Below are positions 12,718 through 16,973 of a DNA stretch of 16,973 nucleotides, one piece after another. Origin of the DNA: Methanoregula sp. UBA247 (GTDB lineage Archaea; Halobacteriota; Methanomicrobia; Methanomicrobiales; Methanospirillaceae); contig DADR01000065.1 in the NCBI GenBank assembly GCA_002495055.1, forward strand, positions 1 through 16,973, in the 5' to 3' direction. Below the pieces are notes generated by a model. The model made no database searches. It was not told where the DNA came from and was given only the letters and a program-made list of their open reading frames with translations. Each line of letters starts with the position of its first letter. The first letter of the stretch is position 1. The position numbers and the translations under genes are program-made.

Positions 12718-15561
12718 TTATTCTAATCTGATAAAGATGCCTTTACTACCCACGGTAATCGTTTCTGTGATCTCTTCATCATCAACAGAATCGGGAGCGA
12801 CCACGTGGACTTTTAATCGGTAACCCCCGGGGGGGAGATTTCTGACATCCAGTTGTCCGTTACGGGTGAAAGTACCCGGTTCGATATCTGACCGTGACCT
12901 AAAGAGAATCCAGGGTCCGTTATCATGGGAATACCAGATAGTCTCTGAAGCTTTATCAATTCCTGCATAGTTCAGATTCCAGGCAACCGGAATAGTATCG
13001 GTAATAGTTCCGGATTTGGTAACGGAAAGGTTTGACACATCAAGGGTCCCGGCCTGTGAACCCAGGGGGGTTGTATTTGGTGTTACCGTTATAAAAAGAT
13101 CAGGGAATTCCAAGAGATCTGCTCCATTATTGAAACTGATACTAGATGTATTGTCGAATAATTTGATCAGTCCGGTCTGATTTGCTTTAAGGCGGTAGGT
13201 CGTTTCCCACCGTTCACTGATGTTAATTGTTCCGATATCAAAATTAAGTTGATTAAAAGTATTCCATTCGTCGGTCTGGTTCTTGAATGATCGCGTGTTA
13301 TTCGGCCAAAGAATCGTTGTGCGCTGATCTGCGGGTGCTGCATTTTCAACAGCTACATAATCAAATATTTCCTTCCCCGGCATAGGGGTGCTGTTCACCA
13401 CGATATCATGGTAGTTAACATTCATTGTCGCATTCACGCCAGCAAGATTTCTGAGGATCCCTGCAATATCCCGATACGCTTGCTGAAGTTCCTGTGGATT
13501 TGAAGGTTTGAAAAATTGTCCACCGGTCTTATTTGCCAGCTCTTTCATAATAGTTTCAGCATTGCTTGTGGTAGAACCACCGTCATAGTAGTATACAGTA
13601 AAAATAAAAATTTTGGGATCAGCAGCTAATGCGGGTGTTACAAGCGCATCTATATCATCATCGATATTACCGCCCCCGGCATCCCTTAGAACAATCACCG
13701 CACGTACTTCATCAGCCGGTCTATCATCCTGAGTTTCAGTAATATTGGTGATTGAATCAGATATTGATGGTCCGAATTCCTGTGCGTTCGTGCCTTTTAC
13801 GAGATTGTCAATTTTCGTGTTAACGAGAGCAAGATTAGCCTGTGGCGGGAGGTGGAATTTTTCATTCTTCTCAGTTCCAAATGAAGTGAGTCCCACATAA
13901 TCCTGACCTTGTATCATCTCACTTACAAACACTGCTGCTGCTGCTTTTGCGCTATCTATTCTTTTAGGATAGGTGGGGGGCTGATCCGGATTTGAAAACA
14001 TATTCGAAGTACAGTCCAAATCCAGTAGTGCTGTTACCGGCGCCCCGCCCATTGCATACCCGTCACCGGTAACCTTGATATTGACGTCAAAGGTATCGTT
14101 CAGACGTACCGTTTGAGGTGCTGCACTTGTCTCTATGCTGAGATACGGATAATTTTTCCAGCTCACAAGCGCATGACGAATAGTGGAATTCCATGTTGCA
14201 TCAATCGAACAGGATGCATTTGCGGCATTATTATAGCCGGGTTCAGTTCGCAGGGCAAATGCACCGGGATAGAAGAGCACTATTGCATTTCCATCACTAT
14301 CGGTTGTTGCCGTGATATTATCCAGTACAGATGAACTGCTGAAACTGGGAATCCCGTTTACCGCACTGACATTGAATCCACCATTATTGATATCGGATAT
14401 GGCAAATCCTACCGTTTCACCGGCAACGGGATTTCCTAACAGATCGATGACGGTTGCCCGTACATATGCCTGTTGTGAGGGTTCAACTTCCCTGCTTGCC
14501 ATTGTTTGCGGGGTGATTGCGAGCACCATATTTGTCGGCGCTGAATTGATGAAGTGAGCCACCAGTTGATTCGTGACAGAATTATTATCGACAGAAATAC
14601 TGGTGATTGTAATGTCGTTTACGGTTATTTTAGGTCCATAGGATAACCGGATCTGTCCCTGGGAATTTGTTGTATACATTTGTTGTTCATTCGGGAGGCT
14701 GGTATTCACCCAGATTGACCGGTTTCGAACCGGGTTGCCGTATCCATCATAGAGAAAATAGTCGATAGTAAATGGTGTAGTGCCAACCGGCAGGATCCCT
14801 CCATCAGAAATAGTGCCTGTCATAGAATACGGAACACCAGATGCCTCGGCAACAATCCATACGAACCTGTCTGAAATACTCCCGAAATGATCCATCAGAA
14901 TACTATTTAATCCAATTTTCGACGTTAATTTTACTTTTACAGAGAGATTTCCCGTGGTATCCAATGCCGGGAATATATCATGCCCATACCCGACAAAAAT
15001 ACAATCATCCGGGGCAGATCCATGAACATGAAGGCCAATCGTGTGCAAAGGCAATCCTGATGCTACCTCTTTCCGGTCATCGATTCGGTTTCCCCAGCGG
15101 TCAGTGATAGATATGTTAAACGGTATTTCAGATGCAACTTCCCCGTTAAGCGGATACGAAAAATAGGGGGAATAGGGGCTGTCGTGATCGATATTTTGTG
15201 TTATAGTTTTTGTAACGGTATATCCATCAGGTGATGTTATATTGGCCGTTATAACAACAACGCCGCTTCTTGTATTAGCTGTAAAGGAACTGGATGCTTT
15301 TCCAGCAGCATCTGAAATGACTGTGACCGGGCTCAATGTTCCATATATCGGACTATTTGCCGTGAATACAACACTGGCTCCCTGTATGGCTCCTGACGAT
15401 AAATTCGATACAACTAAGGTAACAGTAGCCTGATCGGCACCATTAGCAACAATCCATGGATTACTTGATGTAATCGTCGAATCATCAGGAAGGTATCCGG
15501 CAGTTGTTCCTATGAACATTAACAAACAGATGAATATTAAAATTGCAGCCTTCGGTCGCAT
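12718..15561 (-). CDS. Secreted Ig-like and vWA-domain surface protein (947 aa)
   Basis: The N-terminus MRPKAAILIFICLLMFIGTT is a signal peptide with cleavage probably after TAG before YLPDD. Residues about 25-125 are an invasin/Big-1-type Ig repeat (IVANGADQATVTLVV, later ASVVFTANSP and AAGKASSSFTANT). Further Ig-like segments with the DxxGN pattern occur near 275 and 375 (YDGYGNPV, DLLGNPVAGETV). Residues about 508-702 look like a von Willebrand A domain ending in GGQFFKPSNPQELQQAYRDI. Its metal site is weak: DCTSN (516-520) replaces the usual DxSxS, and GTN (590-592) may serve as the second motif. The C-terminal 240 residues are beta-rich with no PGF-CTERM sorter or membrane helix, so it is probably released or bound by other means. 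I chose ATG 15561, which fits leaderless spacing from TATA at 15589-15596; GTG 15570 is the longer option. Not linked in operon to neighbours. Confidence 0.86.
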   Translation of the reverse strand: MRPKAAILIFICLLMFIGTTAGYLPDDSTITSSNPWIVANGADQATVTLVVSNLSSGAIQGASVVFTANSPIYGTLSPVTVISDAAGKASSSFTANTRSGVVVITANITSPDGYTVTKTITQNIDHDSPYSPYFSYPLNGEVASEIPFNISITDRWGNRIDDRKEVASGLPLHTIGLHVHGSAPDDCIFVGYGHDIFPALDTTGNLSVKVKLTSKIGLNSILMDHFGSISDRFVWIVAEASGVPYSMTGTISDGGILPVGTTPFTIDYFLYDGYGNPVRNRSIWVNTSLPNEQQMYTTNSQGQIRLSYGPKITVNDITITSISVDNNSVTNQLVAHFINSAPTNMVLAITPQTMASREVEPSQQAYVRATVIDLLGNPVAGETVGFAISDINNGGFNVSAVNGIPSFSSSSVLDNITATTDSDGNAIVLFYPGAFALRTEPGYNNAANASCSIDATWNSTIRHALVSWKNYPYLSIETSAAPQTVRLNDTFDVNIKVTGDGYAMGGAPVTALLDLDCTSNMFSNPDQPPTYPKRIDSAKAAAAVFVSEMIQGQDYVGLTSFGTEKNEKFHLPPQANLALVNTKIDNLVKGTNAQEFGPSISDSITNITETQDDRPADEVRAVIVLRDAGGGNIDDDIDALVTPALAADPKIFIFTVYYYDGGSTTSNAETIMKELANKTGGQFFKPSNPQELQQAYRDIAGILRNLAGVNATMNVNYHDIVVNSTPMPGKEIFDYVAVENAAPADQRTTILWPNNTRSFKNQTDEWNTFNQLNFDIGTINISERWETTYRLKANQTGLIKLFDNTSSISFNNGADLLEFPDLFITVTPNTTPLGSQAGTLDVSNLSVTKSGTITDTIPVAWNLNYAGIDKASETIWYSHDNGPWILFRSRSDIEPGTFTRNGQLDVRNLPPGGYRLKVHVVAPDSVDDEEITETITVGSKGIFIRLE

Positions 15562-15588
15562 GTAAATCACATTGGATTATATGATTAC

Positions 15589-15596
15589 TTTTTAAA
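15589..15596 (-). promoter_or_regulatory. TATA box of the secreted protein gene
   Basis: Minus-strand TTTAAAAA is centred about 31 bases upstream of ATG 15561, predicting start of transcription near 15566 and a leader of only a few bases. Typical for archaeal leaderless genes. Confidence 0.5.
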
Positions 15597-15599
15597 GTA

Positions 15600-15884
15600 T
15601 ATAAAAATATTTAATATCAAAAACATTTAAATATTCGTTTTAATGCTAAAATATCAAATTTAAATGCCAGAAATAAGATTTCGTGTCATTCGTTTTAAAT
15701 ATATATTTTTTTTATAACCCAATGTTCCGGCACTAAAAACACCTGTGAGAAAGCCCAAGACTTATGACTTGAAAATACATCAGATTTTTTCACACAGACG
15801 TGGAATCGATGTTTACTGGCGAATAGTCTTGTAAAATAATACCCGCGGGACTGTGTGAAAAAATAAGGGTAAGAATCCCCGGGA
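15600..15884. other. AT-rich non-coding region
   Basis: No gene seen on either strand. It is rich in TTTAAAT and TATATA runs (15600-15720), with an inverted repeat at 15784-15864. It separates the promoter of the secreted protein from the small hypothetical genes on its right. Confidence 0.6.
15784..15864. repeat. 14-bp perfect inverted repeat flanking 53 bases
   Basis: ATTTTTTCACACAG (15784-15797) and CTGTGTGAAAAAAT (15851-15864) are exact reverse complements, separated by 53 bases that include CCGCGGG. The arrangement fits the ends of a short non-autonomous element or a long-looped structured RNA; no clear target duplication is visible. Confidence 0.7.
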
Positions 15885-15921
15885 TTACATCTCTACAATT
15901 CTGCTGGTAATAATTATAATA

Positions 15922-16176
15922 TCAGCGACTCCGTGGGGCTTCTCCACTGCCCGCCATACTCGGTCCCGCTCGAGCTTCGGCATCCAGACTGATAATACCA
16001 ACCTGGTAGCTGTGTTCATGTTTTGTATGGTGTACCAGGTAAACCCAGTAAGTGTACTCATGGAAAAAAACTTGTATTTCCGGATAACCACCACGAATCG
16101 TAATTACCCAGAATCCTTCACATTTTATGGACTCATTATTAATTGGGGTCCAGATGGTTCCCAGATCAGGATCCAA
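15922..16176 (-). CDS. Small hypothetical protein (84 aa), TTG start, possible frameshift
   Basis: Not recognised. In this frame the product reads (M)DPDLGTIWTPINNESIK, GFWVITIRGGYPEIQVFFHE, then YWVYLVHHTKHEHSYQVG, a beta-like and aromatic-rich protein with several His. The last 25 residues (AEARAGPSMAGSGEAPRSR) look out of frame; the neighbouring frame there reads RVWRAVEKPHGVADIIIITS and stops at 15885, which is more protein-like, so one base may be missing or added near 15960. The TTG start overlaps the end of the preceding gene by 11 bases, so the two are probably co-transcribed. Confidence 0.5.
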   Translation of the reverse strand: MDPDLGTIWTPINNESIKCEGFWVITIRGGYPEIQVFFHEYTYWVYLVHHTKHEHSYQVGIISLDAEARAGPSMAGSGEAPRSR

Positions 16177-16633
16177 TCATAATATCTTTACGTTTTTCCC
16201 CACTGGTTTTTTTATCAGGTTCTTTATGATCGGCTATTTTGGGCACGGTAAATTTCTGATGTGGTTCATCAGATTTTTCAATTTGTTTCGGGAGACATAC
16301 CAGGATTTCTTTAACCACCCTGAGATGTTCTTTCATCAAGCCTGATATTTCGGCCAGTATTTTGTTCTGTTCGGTGATGAGAATCTCGAACTCATGGGAG
16401 GATCCAGAAACAGATTCAGCGGGTAGTGTAATTGCCTGTTCTTTTTTTATAAATTCACTGCGTCGTTTCCAGATTTTACTGATACTGTCAATACCTTTCT
16501 TTTTATTGGGGAAAACCTGCCGGTAGCGCTCGTAAAATTCGTGACTGTCGGTACATTGGATAACCAGGTCAATTTCCATTTCATCGATTTTTTCATATTT
16601 TCTTTTCTGAATTCTTGGCATGTTTGGTCCCAT
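16166..16633 (-). CDS. Hypothetical protein with possible N-terminal DNA-binding helices (155 aa)
   Basis: Not recognised with confidence. The N-terminal 60 residues are basic and helical (RIQKRKYEKIDEMEI, then HEFYERYRQVFPNKKKGIDS and SKIWKRRSEF), a pattern like small Myb/homeodomain-type DNA-binding folds. Residues about 80-115 (EILITEQNKILAEISGLMKE) form a likely coiled coil with a hydrophobic stripe. The C-terminus is Lys-rich and disordered (DKKTSGEKRKD). TATA (minus AAATATAC, 16659-16666) is placed for a start near 16636, so ATG 16633 would be almost leaderless and ATG 16621 is an alternative. It precedes the small gene 15922-16176 and directly follows the 95-bp tandem repeats, which could be its target; this is speculation. 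Confidence 0.62.
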   Translation of the reverse strand: MGPNMPRIQKRKYEKIDEMEIDLVIQCTDSHEFYERYRQVFPNKKKGIDSISKIWKRRSEFIKKEQAITLPAESVSGSSHEFEILITEQNKILAEISGLMKEHLRVVKEILVCLPKQIEKSDEPHQKFTVPKIADHKEPDKKTSGEKRKDIMIGS

Positions 16634-16658
16634 AGTATGTTTGCAAAAAGGGAGTAAT

Positions 16659-16666
16659 GTATATTT
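16659..16666 (-). promoter_or_regulatory. TATA box of the 155-residue hypothetical gene
   Basis: Minus-strand AAATATAC lies about 29 bases before ATG 16633. The box overlaps the outer end of the tandem repeat array. Confidence 0.4.
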
Positions 16667-16973
16667 GGATTTATCTGGATTTTTTAGGTTTCTTCATCAG
16701 AAGATTTGTTTCATTAAATAATTGGATTCTCGAGGTTCTTCACCGGAAATTGGGAATATCTGGATTTATTCGGATTCTTCTGGTTTTTTCATCGGGAGAT
16801 TTGATTCCTTATAGGTTTGGATTCTTGAGATTCTTCACCGGACATTGGAAGTATCTGGATTTATTTGGATTCTTCTGGTTTCTTCATCGGGAGATTTGCT
16901 TCATTAAAAGATTGGATCCTCGAGGTTCTTCACCGGACATTGGAAGTATCTGGATTTATTCGGATTCTTCTGG
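16662..16973. repeat. 95-bp tandem repeat array, at least 3 copies plus a partial, continuing off the window
   Basis: Copies begin at 16662, 16757, 16852 and 16947 (27 bases of the last are visible), each 95 bases on. Each starts TATCTGGATTTATT(C/T)GGATT (the first copy diverged) and contains CATCGGGAGATTT, a CCTCGAGG-like site and TTCACCGGACATTGGAAG. The second and third copies differ at about 10 of 95 positions; the first is more diverged. As 95 is not a multiple of three, no protein repeat is encoded. No unique spacers lie between the copies, so it is not a CRISPR array. Confidence 0.9.

Noticed and set aside
14700..14735. GGTTCGAAACC-like T-loop match
   Set aside because: It lies within the open frame of the secreted protein and no cloverleaf can be drawn.
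16662..16973. CRISPR array
   Set aside because: The repeats are contiguous 95-bp units without unique spacers, and there are no cas genes.

Overview
The window looks like a chromosomal segment of a methanogenic archaeon, most likely Methanomicrobiales (Methanoregula, Methanospirillum or a relative). This is inference. The support is a form III RuBisCO, archaeal TATA boxes with short or absent leaders, an FmdE-family gene, several archaeal conserved families, and GC-rich genes separated by AT-rich gaps. No rRNA or tRNA gene, CRISPR array or intact transposon is visible.

Layout. 1-779 is the 5' part of a form III RuBisCO gene (minus). 1012-1146 is a 44-residue Gly-rich DUF5320-type protein. 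1315-1626 is a J-domain protein. 1763-3892 is a tightly packed minus-strand operon: cysteine desulfurase, a 127-residue unknown, and a SAM methyltransferase. 3985-4431 is a CGGC-domain protein, divergent from a two-gene plus-strand operon (DUF5320 then DUF134, 4608-5176). Then come a HIT-family gene and an FmdE-like gene, each broken by one apparent frameshift (5283-6567). 6662-10797 is a six-gene minus-strand operon, in transcription order: NifX/ORP-like protein, two MinD-type ATPases with inserted 2[4Fe-4S] ferredoxin domains, a DUF134 regulator with a Cys tail, a radical SAM enzyme, and a SAM methyltransferase. A trmO gene (plus) follows, then a second NifX/ORP-like gene (minus) and a decayed DUF4405 membrane protein. 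12718-15561 encodes a large secreted Ig-like/vWA protein. The right end has AT-rich DNA with a 14-bp inverted repeat, two small hypothetical genes and a 95-bp tandem repeat that runs off the window.

How it fits together. The main theme is an anaerobic metal-sulfur cluster system. Two small NifX/ORP-like cluster carriers, two ferredoxin-ATPases, two DUF134 regulators, two DUF5320 proteins, a CGGC protein and a cysteine desulfurase lie within about 11 kb. The set resembles the orange-protein (ORP) system of Desulfovibrio, where an ORP carrying a Mo-Cu sulfide cluster is encoded with MinD/ferredoxin ATPases. The strongest new signal is a 16-bp motif (ACTCATATGCGCATAA, identical in two copies and 14/16 in a third). 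It lies directly between the TATA box and the expected start site of the short DUF5320 gene, the six-gene operon and the second NifX/ORP gene. This suggests one repressor controls all three scattered promoters, and the DUF134 proteins are the obvious local candidates.

Caution: several genes between 5.2 and 12.2 kb carry single-base frameshifts. These may be real decay or assembly errors, and the sequence alone cannot decide.
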